Source: Paenibacillus_E allorhizoplanae (lineage in GTDB: Bacteria > Bacillota > Bacilli > Paenibacillales > NBRC-103111). Taken from it: a stretch of 64,000 nt of DNA. Shown piece by piece: positions 39,295 through 48,528 of the stretch. The DNA is taken from assembly GCF_927798215.1 (NCBI RefSeq), contig NZ_CAKMMW010000025.1:62001-126000 (forward strand). The letters are read 5' to 3'. A program made the translations under genes and the position numbers. The notes under the pieces are model-generated. The model made no database searches and was not told the origin of the DNA. It saw nothing but the letters and a program-made list of their open reading frames with translations. The stretch's first letter is position 1. Each line of letters starts with the position of its first letter.

Positions 39295-40840
39295 GGATGA
39301 GCCTTTATTTCGAAAAGGACTTGCCAAAATGATTACGGGCTCTGAAACCAACTGGCATGTTTGCGGTGAGGCAGAGAACGGGCAGGAGGCAGAGATCCTC
39401 ATAGCTGAGAGGCTGCCAGACCTCGTTATTACGGACATTCGGATGCCATTGATGGATGGCTTAGAGCTTCTCAAACGAAGTAAGGCTAAATTTCCACAAA
39501 TTGAGTTCATTGTCATTACGGGATTTCAAGATTTCCAATATGCCCAGGCCGCATTGCGGTACGGTGCCTTGGATCTGCTCATCAAACCGTGCGGTAAACA
39601 GGATATATATGATGCATTAGATAAAGCGGAGATCCGTGTGTTGGAGAAGCAAGCGAATCTTCGTAAAGCGGAAACAGAGCACGCCCTATTACTGGAGAAC
39701 ACGCTGAGAGGGCTCTTGTTGCGCTTCCCCTATCGGGCAGAATTAGCAGCGGAGTTAGAAGTGGGCTTAGCTGAGTGCAAATTGATCTTATTCCAGATCA
39801 CGGACTTTATGCCGTCACACAAACTGTATATGAAGCGGGATATGCCGTTGCTGCAGTTTGCGGTGCTAAATATGATCGGCGAATTGCTTGATATATATCA
39901 CAGCGATGGAAAATTGCTATTGATCGAAAATGGGCAGTTTGCCTTGCTTTGTCAGGATTCGTTCGAGGAGAAGCTTCTTTGTGAAGCGGCTTGTGAAACA
40001 GTGGAACGGTTACTTGGCTTACAGATGTCCTCCTATTGTGCAGGGGCAGCATCTGGTGTACAGGATCTTGCCGATCTATATGAGGCGGGGCGCAGGAAGT
40101 TAGGTTCCACAATGGTTGCGGTAGAAGGCCAAAACGATGTACAGGTCGATAAACAGTTATCGACGAATCGTGCGCAGCAGCAGCTTATTAGCACACAGAC
40201 AATTGCGTTTATTTTAGCTGGACAAATCGAGTCGATGAAGCTATATCTAGCCCAATTGATGAAGGACATCTATGGATTGTCCGTAGAAAATGGGAAAGTA
40301 GAGGCTTTGTCGTTCAGCTTTGCTTTACAGGATACAGCACGTAAGCAGTTTGAGCTGGCGTATGACCCGCAGTTATTGACAGAGCGCATCGCGTTGCTGC
40401 ACGCCTGTAGCACGAATGATGAGGTATCACATTGGACGGGGATGGAATTGGACCGTTTCATGAGTAGCTTTATCGCGTGGCAGGAGAAATATAGCGAGAA
40501 TGTCGTGTGGAAGGCAGCTCGATACATGGAGGAGCATTATGCGGAGCAGCTGCCGCTTCAATTGGTGGCCTCGCAGGTGCATTTGAATGCAACATACTTC
40601 AGTCATTTGTTTAAAAAAGAAACAGGGCGCAGCTTTGTTGATTATTTAATTGAACTGCGGATGGAGAAAGCGAAGGGCCTGCTGGCCAACACGGATATGA
40701 AAATTACCGAGGTGTCGGGCGTCGTCGGGTACGACTTGCCAAACTATTTTGCCAAGTTGTTCAAGCAAACTACGGGCTTGTCGCCGAAGGATTACCGCAA
40801 GATGGTTCGACCTGATCCGATGAGCAACGTGCGGAACTGA
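39272..40840 (+). CDS. AraC-type response regulator, YesN type
   Basis: The 522-residue regulator has a receiver domain with acceptor Asp55 (LVITDIRMP) and Lys in LLIKPC. A middle region of about 300 residues follows, then a C-terminal AraC domain (AARYMEEHYAEQLPLQLVAS, FKKETGRSFVDYL, ending GLSPKDYRKM). The start overlaps the kinase gene. Conserved elements upstream of its own operon (37341) and of the importer operon (42308) are its likely targets. Confidence 0.93.
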   Translation: MNHILLVEDEPLFRKGLAKMITGSETNWHVCGEAENGQEAEILIAERLPDLVITDIRMPLMDGLELLKRSKAKFPQIEFIVITGFQDFQYAQAALRYGALDLLIKPCGKQDIYDALDKAEIRVLEKQANLRKAETEHALLLENTLRGLLLRFPYRAELAAELEVGLAECKLILFQITDFMPSHKLYMKRDMPLLQFAVLNMIGELLDIYHSDGKLLLIENGQFALLCQDSFEEKLLCEAACETVERLLGLQMSSYCAGAASGVQDLADLYEAGRRKLGSTMVAVEGQNDVQVDKQLSTNRAQQQLISTQTIAFILAGQIESMKLYLAQLMKDIYGLSVENGKVEALSFSFALQDTARKQFELAYDPQLLTERIALLHACSTNDEVSHWTGMELDRFMSSFIAWQEKYSENVVWKAARYMEEHYAEQLPLQLVASQVHLNATYFSHLFKKETGRSFVDYLIELRMEKAKGLLANTDMKITEVSGVVGYDLPNYFAKLFKQTTGLSPKDYRKMVRPDPMSNVRN

Positions 40841-41116
40841 GTATTACTTCATAGCGTCCCCTGTTTAGTGAAAATAATGTAGTAGACTAGCAGAGCTTAT
40901 CGTCCCTTATTATATTTTTTCAAAAAACTTAATCGAATCCGGATATTATTAAGCAGTGGAGCCCAATGCGTCATGATGCCAGCTAGTTGGAAGCTGGCGA
41001 CGACTTCAACATCCGCTTTTAGAAAAAGAATCATTAAGAGCCAGGCATTAGAAATAGTTTTAAACATATATAGGTAATATCCGTTCAAATATGTTGGGGA
41101 GGATATCATAAAACCT

Positions 41117-42202
41117 ATGTTACCTATGGAAGAATATTTCGGTAAGTTAGAACTCGTTTATTCATTTTATGGGGCTATGCCTACAGGCGTTAGTTTATCA
41201 GAAACCGGGCGTATCTTCATTTGCTTTCCGAAATGGGGAGATGACGTTAGATTTACGGTAGCGGAAATTGTGGAGGGTCGGTTGCAGCCTTATCCTAATT
41301 TAGAAACGAATACGATAAACCCTTCGAATATCACCATGTCCTTCATCAGTGTCCAAAGCGTAATTGCAGATGGAAGGGGAACCCTGTGGGTACTGGATAC
41401 GGCAGCACCAAATTTTTCTGAGCCTATTAAAGGAGGGGCAAAATTAGTCGCTGTAGATTTAAATACAAATACAATAAGAAAAGTATATACGTTTGCAGAA
41501 GATGTAGTCTTGCCGACAACATATCTGAATGATGTTCGATTTGATTTTCGCGTTGGTAAATCAGGTTATGCCTATATAACGGATTCTTCCTCCATAGGTC
41601 CAGGCGCTATTATAGTCGTAAATTTAGAAAATGGAAATGCGTTTAGACGGTTAAATGGAGCAAATTCAACTTCACCCGATCCGTATTTTTTACCGAAAGT
41701 GGAGGGGGAAATTTTGATGAATCGAAATACAGATGGTTCGACATCTCCCTTTCGATTGGCCTCAGATGGTATAGCGATTTCCCCTGATGGAAAAATGTTA
41801 TTTTTTTGTCCATTAACCAGTCGTCATCTATATTCGATCTCTACAGAAGCCCTAAGAGACAGAACGATACCGGATTTCAATTTACATTATCACGTGCAAT
41901 ATTGGGGAGAAAAAGGTGCGTCTGATGGATTAATAACCGATGCAAAAGGAAATGTTTACGCTGGAGACTATGAAAACGATAGTATTCGAAAGATATTGCC
42001 GAATGGAATAATGGAAACCATCGCACATGATCCGAGAATTTTATGGCCCGATACTTTTTCTATTGGTCCGGATCAACACTTATATGTTATTGTGAACCAA
42101 TTACATCGGCAGGCAAGATTTCATTATGGAAAAGACATGCGGCAAAAACCTTATAGTTTACTTCGTATAAAAATTGATGAATTACCTGCTCCTACCTTTT
42201 AA
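41117..42202 (+). CDS. Major royal jelly protein / yellow-like beta-propeller protein
   Basis: The 361-residue protein resembles the MRJP/yellow family, with MPTGVSLSETGRIFICFPKW, LWVLDTA, VNLENGNAFRRLNG, DGIAISPDGKMLFFCPLTSRHLYSI and GLITDAKGNVYAGDYE marking successive propeller blades. Bacterial relatives are thought to act as lactonase- or sugar-binding-like proteins. No signal peptide is evident. GGGGAGG lies 14 bases before the ATG, a long spacer. It stands alone, with a strong terminator behind it, between a regulator pair and its importer. Any role in sugar lactone hydrolysis is speculative. The 276-base gap before it holds no gene that I can support. Confidence 0.8.
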   Translation: MLPMEEYFGKLELVYSFYGAMPTGVSLSETGRIFICFPKWGDDVRFTVAEIVEGRLQPYPNLETNTINPSNITMSFISVQSVIADGRGTLWVLDTAAPNFSEPIKGGAKLVAVDLNTNTIRKVYTFAEDVVLPTTYLNDVRFDFRVGKSGYAYITDSSSIGPGAIIVVNLENGNAFRRLNGANSTSPDPYFLPKVEGEILMNRNTDGSTSPFRLASDGIAISPDGKMLFFCPLTSRHLYSISTEALRDRTIPDFNLHYHVQYWGEKGASDGLITDAKGNVYAGDYENDSIRKILPNGIMETIAHDPRILWPDTFSIGPDQHLYVIVNQLHRQARFHYGKDMRQKPYSLLRIKIDELPAPTF

Positions 42203-42247
42203 TAAATATTTCAGACAGAGGTAGTCTAAAATTTTATTTTCTTTCTA

Positions 42248-42288
42248 CGTCCCCATCGTCTGGGTTAGATGATGGGGGCGTTTTTTTT
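42248..42288 (+). terminator. Strong terminator of the royal-jelly-like gene
   Basis: CGTCCCCATC (42248-42257) pairs with GATGGGGGCG (42271-42280), followed by eight T residues. Confidence 0.88.
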
Positions 42289-42307
42289 CTACACTACGCC
42301 AAAATCT

Positions 42308-42344
42308 AAAAATCGTATCCGTTTTCCCATAAATCGTAGATGTC
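42308..42344 (+). promoter_or_regulatory. Conserved promoter element of the first YesM/YesN system (copy 2)
   Basis: AAAAATCGTATCCGTTTTCC, then CATAAATCGTAGATGTC. AATCGTA occurs twice (42311 and 42332), 21 bp apart, two helical turns, as AraC half-sites often do. A CATAAT -10 lies at 42375-42380. Confidence 0.65.
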
Positions 42345-42395
42345 GCACCGTCTCAATTTTCTTACAATTAACTACATAATGGTATGATAAACACA

Positions 42396-44090
42396 ATGAC
42401 AACGAGAGGGGGAAGCACTCTGCGTAATCCAATCCAACGAGCTTGCCTTCCAATATTGATGACCACTGTGGCAATCATATCCATTATGACAGGCTGCTCT
42501 ACCCATATGAAGAATGCACAAGAATCCGACACGCAGAAGTCAGCGAAGCGGGGCAAGGTTACCGTCACGATTTATGATCGTGGCAACATTCCTTCGGGCC
42601 AAGGAACGGTTGAAAATAATCTCATGACAAAATGGATTAACCAAGCAGGTCCCGTGGATGTCACTTTCATTCCTTTACCAAGGACGCAATCTGATCAGAA
42701 GCTGAACACGCTATTCGCAGGTGGTGGCGCGCCAGATCTCATTCTGGAGTATGCGCCGCATGTCAAGAATCCGTTGATCGATCAGGGACAGCTTCGTCCC
42801 ATCGACGATATGATTGAGAACTACAGCACGACATACAAGGCACTCTTGGCGAAATTTCCGGCATTGCGCAAAGCAGGGAAGGGCACGGATGGCAAGTTGT
42901 ACCAATTTGGCCGCATTAACGAAACGATTCCTCAGCGCGGTGTTTTTATTCGCAAGGATTGGCTCGAGAAGCTGCATCTGAACATTCCGCAAACGACCGA
43001 GGAGATGTATCAGGTTGCCAAAGCATTTACGGAGCAGGACCCTGATGGCAACGGGAAAAAGGATACCTATGGACTTGCTCTAGCCTATAACGCCGTCGCA
43101 ACATTGAACGAAATGTTCGGCGTTACGTATCCGGGGTTCGTTGTGCAAGACAATCAGCTCATTCATGGCTGGGAGAATATCCAAGCTGTGACGGCTTTCA
43201 AGAAGCGATTTTACGCAGAGGGATTGGTGGACAAGGATTTTTACACCGATAAGAATGGATCTAAAGCGAAGCAGGATTTTTTAAACGGGAAAATCGGCAT
43301 TTATATGGACCAGTTCAATGTCCCAATTACCTTCTATAACGACTTTTATGTGGGCTTGAAAAAGAATGTACCTGATGCCGAGCTGGCTATTATGCCCTTT
43401 CCCAAAACTCCTGTGGGACGGTTTAATCCGATTTTCGTGAATCCGATCCAAATGACGGGTGTCGTCAATGCCGAGGCGAAAGATCCGGAAGCGGTGATGA
43501 AGTATGTTGATTTTGCAGCTTCCGAGACGTTTATGAAAACAATGTACTATGGGTTCGAAGGTGTGCACAGTAAGACCCTGCCAGGTCAATGCCCGCAGAT
43601 GACAGACTTGAATAAATGGCAGAAGGAATTCAACTATGCATCTGGCGATTTCGGGATGCTAGCCTCACCAACACTTGCAGGTAAATGCTATTTCGGTGTG
43701 GAGAAAATGGACACGAAAGACCCCTTGCAGCAGGAAGTTACGAAGATGTTCGAAGCCAATTCTTCCTTCATCGATTTTAATTTACAAATGGCAGGTCCCA
43801 CGCATTCCGAGCAAATGCCACAGCTGCCGAAAGACCTTCAGGAGATTCTCACGGATACGATGAAGCAAGTGGATGTTGGCGATGGTGACATTTGGATGAA
43901 GGCGATTCTGACACCGAACTATTCGCCAGAACAAGCGAAGAAGGATGCGATCGCTGCATGGGAGAAAGCTGGAGGCAAACAGGTGGACGCATGGTATAAG
44001 GCCTTTTATGAGAAGGACAAGGATACGATTATTTTGAGCAAAGATATTTACGATATTTTCAAGCAACAACGTGCGCTTCAGAACAAATGA
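42396..44090 (+). CDS. Oligosaccharide ABC transporter substrate-binding lipoprotein (LplA type), first of two
   Basis: The lipoprotein (lipobox MTGC, in SIMTGCSTHM) carries DPDGNGKKDTYG, the calcium-loop-like motif of LplA proteins, and the SBP-like KYVDFAASETFMKTMYYG. In-frame ATGs at 42384 and 42396 have no ribosome binding site and lie at or before the predicted transcription start. GAGGGGG sits 8 bases before an in-frame CTG at 42420, which would give a standard signal peptide MRNPIQRACLPILM. I therefore suspect the real start is that CTG but give the ATG at 42396 as a conservative boundary. It belongs to the importer with 44131, 45079 and 46043. Confidence 0.88.
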   Translation: MTTRGGSTLRNPIQRACLPILMTTVAIISIMTGCSTHMKNAQESDTQKSAKRGKVTVTIYDRGNIPSGQGTVENNLMTKWINQAGPVDVTFIPLPRTQSDQKLNTLFAGGGAPDLILEYAPHVKNPLIDQGQLRPIDDMIENYSTTYKALLAKFPALRKAGKGTDGKLYQFGRINETIPQRGVFIRKDWLEKLHLNIPQTTEEMYQVAKAFTEQDPDGNGKKDTYGLALAYNAVATLNEMFGVTYPGFVVQDNQLIHGWENIQAVTAFKKRFYAEGLVDKDFYTDKNGSKAKQDFLNGKIGIYMDQFNVPITFYNDFYVGLKKNVPDAELAIMPFPKTPVGRFNPIFVNPIQMTGVVNAEAKDPEAVMKYVDFAASETFMKTMYYGFEGVHSKTLPGQCPQMTDLNKWQKEFNYASGDFGMLASPTLAGKCYFGVEKMDTKDPLQQEVTKMFEANSSFIDFNLQMAGPTHSEQMPQLPKDLQEILTDTMKQVDVGDGDIWMKAILTPNYSPEQAKKDAIAAWEKAGGKQVDAWYKAFYEKDKDTIILSKDIYDIFKQQRALQNK

Positions 44091-44130
44091 GAGGCGTACC
44101 TGACACTCAGTTAGGTGGTGACGAATCGGT

Positions 44131-45063
44131 ATGGCATCTGAGATGGCTAGGAGTAAGACGCAGCTTGCATTGCGCTACATCAATAAGAAGAAATATTTGT
44201 ACATCCTATTGATTCCAGCTGTTGTGTACTTTCTCATTTTCAATTATGTGCCGATGTACGGCATTATCATTGCGTTTAAGGATTTTAATTTCTCCAAAGG
44301 GATTGTCGGAAGTCCATGGATTGGTTTCGAGAATTTCAAGTACATGTTCGGGCTCAGTGATTTCTACACGGTGTTCTGGAACTCGTTGTACTTAAGTTTT
44401 CTACGACTTGTATTTGGGTTTCCATTCCCGATACTACTGGCATTGCTGCTTAATGAGATGCGTAACCGTACCTATCAACGTATTACGCAGACGATTATCT
44501 ATCTGCCGCATTTTATTTCTTGGGTGGTCATTGGGGGCATTCTAGTCAACTTCTTATCCCCGTCATGGGGCGTCGTTAATATTTTCTTGAAGCAGTTTGG
44601 CTTTGAGCCGGTGTTCTTCCTAGCAGATACGAATTACTTCCGACCTTTGGTGATCCTCAGCAGCATGTGGAAAGAATCGGGTTGGGAAAGCATTTTGTAC
44701 TTAGCCGCGATGGTAGGGATCAATACGGAACTGTATGAGGCTGCTAGTATCGATGGCGCGAACCGCTTCCAAAGAATTCGATACGTTACGCTGCCAGGGA
44801 TTAAATCGACGATTATTATCCTGCTGATTCTAAGGCTGGGTCATATTATGGGCAATGGCTTTGAACAGATTTTTGTATTGCAAAATCCGTTGAACCTCAG
44901 TGTTTCCGAAGTGTTTGAGACCTATGTGTACCGCGTCGGTTTGATTGGCGGAAGGTTCTCTTTCGGTACAACCGTTGGGCTGTTCACCTCTGTGATTGGG
45001 TTGATATTCCTGCTAGCCAGCAACCAGATCGCAAAGTGGATGAAAGAAGATGGGATTTGGTAA
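44131..45063 (+). CDS. Oligosaccharide ABC transporter permease (LplB type)
   Basis: The 310-residue protein has six membrane segments, the family opening FNYVPMYGIIIAFKDFNF and GSPWIGFENFKYMFG, the EAA loop YEAASIDGANRFQRIRYVTL, and an ending KEDGIW. AGGTGGTGA is about 11 bases upstream. It is followed after 15 bases by the LplC-type partner. Confidence 0.93.
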   Translation: MASEMARSKTQLALRYINKKKYLYILLIPAVVYFLIFNYVPMYGIIIAFKDFNFSKGIVGSPWIGFENFKYMFGLSDFYTVFWNSLYLSFLRLVFGFPFPILLALLLNEMRNRTYQRITQTIIYLPHFISWVVIGGILVNFLSPSWGVVNIFLKQFGFEPVFFLADTNYFRPLVILSSMWKESGWESILYLAAMVGINTELYEAASIDGANRFQRIRYVTLPGIKSTIIILLILRLGHIMGNGFEQIFVLQNPLNLSVSEVFETYVYRVGLIGGRFSFGTTVGLFTSVIGLIFLLASNQIAKWMKEDGIW

Positions 45064-45078
45064 GAGGAGGTTACAGTT

Positions 45079-45951
45079 GTGGGTATTCGATCGTTTGGCG
45101 ATAAAGTTTTTGATGGTTTGAATTATGGCATTGTGACGCTGTTTGCAATCGTTTGCTTATTTCCGTTCTTCTATGTGGCTGCATTTTCGATTACACCGTA
45201 CTCTGAGTATTTGGCGAATCCCTTAAAGCTCATCCCTTATCACATTGAGCTAGCGGCGTATAAGCAGATTCTGCAGATGCCGCTCATGTGGACCGGGTAT
45301 AAGAATACGTTGCTCATCACGATTATCGGTGTAGCTCTCAATATTTTCCTGCTCCTGATCTCAGCTTATCCGCTATCCAAAACGGACTTAAAGGGCAGAA
45401 ATATCATTATGATTCTCATTACCTTCACGATGTTCTTCAATGGTGGCTTAATTCCTAACTTTTACTTAATCAAAACGTTGCATATATACAACACTTTATG
45501 GGCAATGATCTTACCTGGCGTCTTGGGCGCCTACAATTTGATCTTAATGAAGAACTTTGTAAGCGCTATACCGGCGAGCTTGGAGGAGTCGGCTTTTATC
45601 GATGGGGCCAATGAAATCAAGGTTTTATATAAAATTATTGTGCCACTTTCTAAGCCGGCTATTGCGACCTTCGTTATTTTCCACGCGGTGACGCAATGGA
45701 ACACGTTCTTCTCCGCGATTATTTACACCTCCAAGCGAAGTCTTTGGCCTTTGATGTTGATTTTGCGGGAGATGGTCGTCGATGACGGCGGCATTGCCAA
45801 AGATTCCATGGATATGAACAACAGCGGTATTACGGTATTTACGATTAAAATGGCGATCATCATATTTGCGACACTCCCGATTCTGCTTGTGTATCCTTTC
45901 CTGCAAAAGTATTTCATGAAGGGTGTACTGGTAGGTTCGATTAAAGGGTAA
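45079..45951 (+). CDS. Oligosaccharide ABC transporter permease (LplC type)
   Basis: The 290-residue protein has six membrane segments, FNGGLIPNFYLIKTLHIYNT, the EAA loop EESAFIDGANEIKVLYKIIV, and the C-terminal LQKYFMKGVLVGSIKG. The GTG start has AGAGGAGG 8 bases upstream. A second binding protein gene follows after 91 bases. Confidence 0.93.
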   Translation: MGIRSFGDKVFDGLNYGIVTLFAIVCLFPFFYVAAFSITPYSEYLANPLKLIPYHIELAAYKQILQMPLMWTGYKNTLLITIIGVALNIFLLLISAYPLSKTDLKGRNIIMILITFTMFFNGGLIPNFYLIKTLHIYNTLWAMILPGVLGAYNLILMKNFVSAIPASLEESAFIDGANEIKVLYKIIVPLSKPAIATFVIFHAVTQWNTFFSAIIYTSKRSLWPLMLILREMVVDDGGIAKDSMDMNNSGITVFTIKMAIIIFATLPILLVYPFLQKYFMKGVLVGSIKG

Positions 45952-46042
45952 TTTCGAATTTCGTTCTTTCGTAGTGCCATACCTTCGATTAAATCTGCCA
46001 TCCCGCAGTTTAATAATAGCAATTATAAAGGAGTTGTTGGTA

Positions 46043-47638
46043 TTGAAAGGGTCAGTCAAAAGCATCGCAAGCAGTCTAATTTGCATCGGATTATTGTCTT
46101 CCATCGTTATGGCTTGTAGTTCTAACACGGATACACCAGCTAGCACAACAGCTGCTACGACAGCACCGGGTACAAGCACAGCGTCAACAGCACCAGCCAA
46201 AGCAGCGCCTGTCAGCATCAAAATGTTTAACCGGGTCAATGCGAACGTAGTCATTGATAACAATCCCGTGATTGCAGAAGCTGAGAAGTTGGCCAATGTG
46301 AAGCTGTCGGTTGAGGCACCTCCAATTAACAACTATGTCGAGAAGCTTCAGGTGATGATGGCATCCGGTGATCTGCCAGATCTCGTATATAACTGGGGCG
46401 GGGCTGACGCGAATCTGGAGAAATGGTCCAAGGATGGTCTACTGACGCCGCTTGATGACAAGATTGCGAAATACCCAAATTTGACCAAAAACATTACGAA
46501 AGAAATGTGGGACGCTGTTAAAGCCATCAATGATGGGAAAACGTATATTATTCCTAGAACGAACGTTGTGAATCACTGGGGCTATATGGTCAACCAGCAA
46601 TGGCTAAATAAGTTGAACTTGAAAGCACCTACAACATTGGATGAGTTTACGAATGTGTGTAAAGCATTTACCAATAATGATCCAGATGGCAACGGTAAAG
46701 CCGATACCTACTGTCTGAGCTTGTCCAATCCAAGCCTTGGCAGCAATACGGTGTGGAATTCAACCTTCTTCTTGGCATCAGCTTTTGATCTCCCAATTAT
46801 CAATGGCGTCAAGGATACCGATGGTGCATATAAAATCAGAGAGAAAATGTCCGGCTATATTCCTTTCTTGACGTATCTTAAAGAGTTAAATGAACAAAAG
46901 CTCATCGATCCTGAATACTTGATAAACAAGATTTATGTGGATCAAGAGAAGCTGAATCAGAATCGTGTAGGCATTATCTATTCCCATCAGTATGCGGTTA
47001 TGGCCAACCTGGCCAAGGATAAAGAGTCTGACAAGAAATACTCGTACCAACCTGTTTTGAAAGATAGCAAAGGTGTGGCAACAGATCTTGTTACGCCGGC
47101 AATGTGGGGCGGCTGGATGATTCCGAAATCGTCCAAAAATGTGGATGGCGTATTGAAATTCCTAGATTGGGGTAATACGACTGAAGCGAACACCTTGTTC
47201 CAGCTAGGTATGAAAGGGTTAACTTTTGACAGCTATGATCCTGCTACGAAAAATATTTCCCGTACAGCCGACCAAGCAACTAAACTTGCTGCCACAACGA
47301 GCACGTATATGACACTTGCGAACGCAATCGATGGCAACCCAGCGATTATTGAGGGTGCGGATACGGTAGAGAGATTGAATACGTATAAAGCGCAATTGGA
47401 TGCGGCGATGAAGCAAGTGACTGTTGTCAACGTCCCTGCCGTTCGCTCACCTAAAATCTTGAACCTGAATACAGCCATTCCGGATCTCGTGAAGAAAAAA
47501 GACGATCAAGAATTAAAATACTTGATGGGCACGCTTACGCTCCAACAGTTTAAGGACTTCCTGGAGAAAGAATGGTATCCAGCTACAGCGGATGCAGAGA
47601 AAGAATATGTGGACTACATGAATAAGCAAGGAAAATGA
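46043..47638 (+). CDS. Oligosaccharide ABC transporter substrate-binding lipoprotein (LplA type), second of two
   Basis: The 531-residue lipoprotein has lipobox VMAC (SIVMACSSNT). A Thr/Ala/Ser-rich linker is followed by an LplA-type body with NNDPDGNGKADTYC and LKFLDWGNTTEAN. The TTG at 46043 is preceded by AAAGGAG at a 9-base distance and is preferred over the long upstream ORF from 45974. It shares the operon with the binding protein at 42396, so one permease pair may take two related ligands. Confidence 0.9.
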   Translation: MKGSVKSIASSLICIGLLSSIVMACSSNTDTPASTTAATTAPGTSTASTAPAKAAPVSIKMFNRVNANVVIDNNPVIAEAEKLANVKLSVEAPPINNYVEKLQVMMASGDLPDLVYNWGGADANLEKWSKDGLLTPLDDKIAKYPNLTKNITKEMWDAVKAINDGKTYIIPRTNVVNHWGYMVNQQWLNKLNLKAPTTLDEFTNVCKAFTNNDPDGNGKADTYCLSLSNPSLGSNTVWNSTFFLASAFDLPIINGVKDTDGAYKIREKMSGYIPFLTYLKELNEQKLIDPEYLINKIYVDQEKLNQNRVGIIYSHQYAVMANLAKDKESDKKYSYQPVLKDSKGVATDLVTPAMWGGWMIPKSSKNVDGVLKFLDWGNTTEANTLFQLGMKGLTFDSYDPATKNISRTADQATKLAATTSTYMTLANAIDGNPAIIEGADTVERLNTYKAQLDAAMKQVTVVNVPAVRSPKILNLNTAIPDLVKKKDDQELKYLMGTLTLQQFKDFLEKEWYPATADAEKEYVDYMNKQGK

Positions 47639-47771
47639 GAAAATCTTCTATCGAAGTAATTCAAGGATGAGCGACCGCGTTTTAAATGTAGTTTTTATCG
47701 CCAATAAGAATTTGATCTTCCGAGTACCGGAAATTTATAAATTCTTATGTGGTAATAAAACGCGAAATAAG

Positions 47772-47816
47772 TACCCTGACAGATAGTTGTCAGGGTATTC
47801 CCTTTATAATAAGGGT
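47772..47816 (+). promoter_or_regulatory. Promoter with two palindromes upstream of the DinB gene
   Basis: TACCCTGACA (47772-47781) and TGTCAGGGTA (47788-47797) form a perfect 10-bp inverted repeat. A second palindrome, CCCTT-TATAAT-AAGGG, contains a TATAAT -10 at 47805-47810. The first could be an operator or the terminator of the upstream operon. Confidence 0.5.
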
Positions 47817-47861
47817 ATAACTGGAAATAACGAATAAACCAATTGAAGGAGTGTATGTTGA

Positions 47862-48380
47862 ATGACACAAACGGCTGAACGTATGTATGACTATCATGTA
47901 TGGGCGAATCAAACGCTGATAAACAGGTTGAAGGAGCTTCCACAGGAGGTGTACCGCCAAGAGATTCAGAGTGTATTTCCGACAGTCTCGAAAGTGATTG
48001 CTCATATCTACCTCACAGACCGTGTTTGGTTAGACATACTTGGAGGTATGGATATGCAGGCGGCTATGTCAGCCTCTTGGCCGATAACCGAAACAACAGA
48101 GAGCAAAAGCTTGGATGAACTAGAGGCCATGTACAGCGAGTTGTCGCTGCGATTTAAGGCATTTCTGAAGGAACAGCCTGATTTGGAAAAGAAAATCGTG
48201 GTCGATAATCCCTATGCAGGCGTAAGGGAAACCAGTTTGGCTGAAATGGTTTTACAGGTTGTGAATCACGCAACGTATCATCGGGGGAATGTCACGGCCA
48301 TGCTGCGCCAAATGGGGCATGCTTCAGTGATGACGGAATACGCATTGTTCTGGTATGCAGGTGCAGAGCAGTTTGCTTAA
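47862..48380 (+). CDS. DinB-family protein (putative metal-dependent)
   Basis: The 172-residue four-helix protein has the DinB three-histidine metal site: His48 (IAHIYLTD), His136 and His140 (NHATYHRG). DinB-like proteins in Bacilli include thiol transferases such as BstA relatives. GAAGGAG lies upstream with about 12 bases to the ATG. It appears monocistronic, has its own palindromic promoter, and is unrelated to the glycan genes. Confidence 0.88.
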   Translation: MTQTAERMYDYHVWANQTLINRLKELPQEVYRQEIQSVFPTVSKVIAHIYLTDRVWLDILGGMDMQAAMSASWPITETTESKSLDELEAMYSELSLRFKAFLKEQPDLEKKIVVDNPYAGVRETSLAEMVLQVVNHATYHRGNVTAMLRQMGHASVMTEYALFWYAGAEQFA

Positions 48381-48484
48381 CCGCGTGGGAGCTGCACTTC
48401 ACGAGAACGATCGCTTGCTCCTGTGTGTGCTATCATTCAGCCGATCAGATGGCTAATCAACGTTACCAGCCAAGCCCCAAACAA

Positions 48485-48522
48485 AACGGCCCTGTCGCAA
48501 TCATGCGAACAAGGCCGTTCTT
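48485..48522 (-). terminator. Terminator of the VOC-family gene, probably bidirectional
   Basis: ACGGCC...GGCCGT with inner TGTTCGCA/TTGCGACA pairing makes a long stem. On the minus strand it is followed by TTTTGTTT. It lies between the convergent DinB and VOC genes. Confidence 0.75.
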
Positions 48523-48528
48523 TCACGT

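Noticed and set aside
40897..41109. 70-residue minus-strand ORF between the response regulator and the royal-jelly-like gene
   Set aside because: It has no ribosome binding site and no family that I recognise. It could be a decayed gene fragment, but I cannot support it as a feature.
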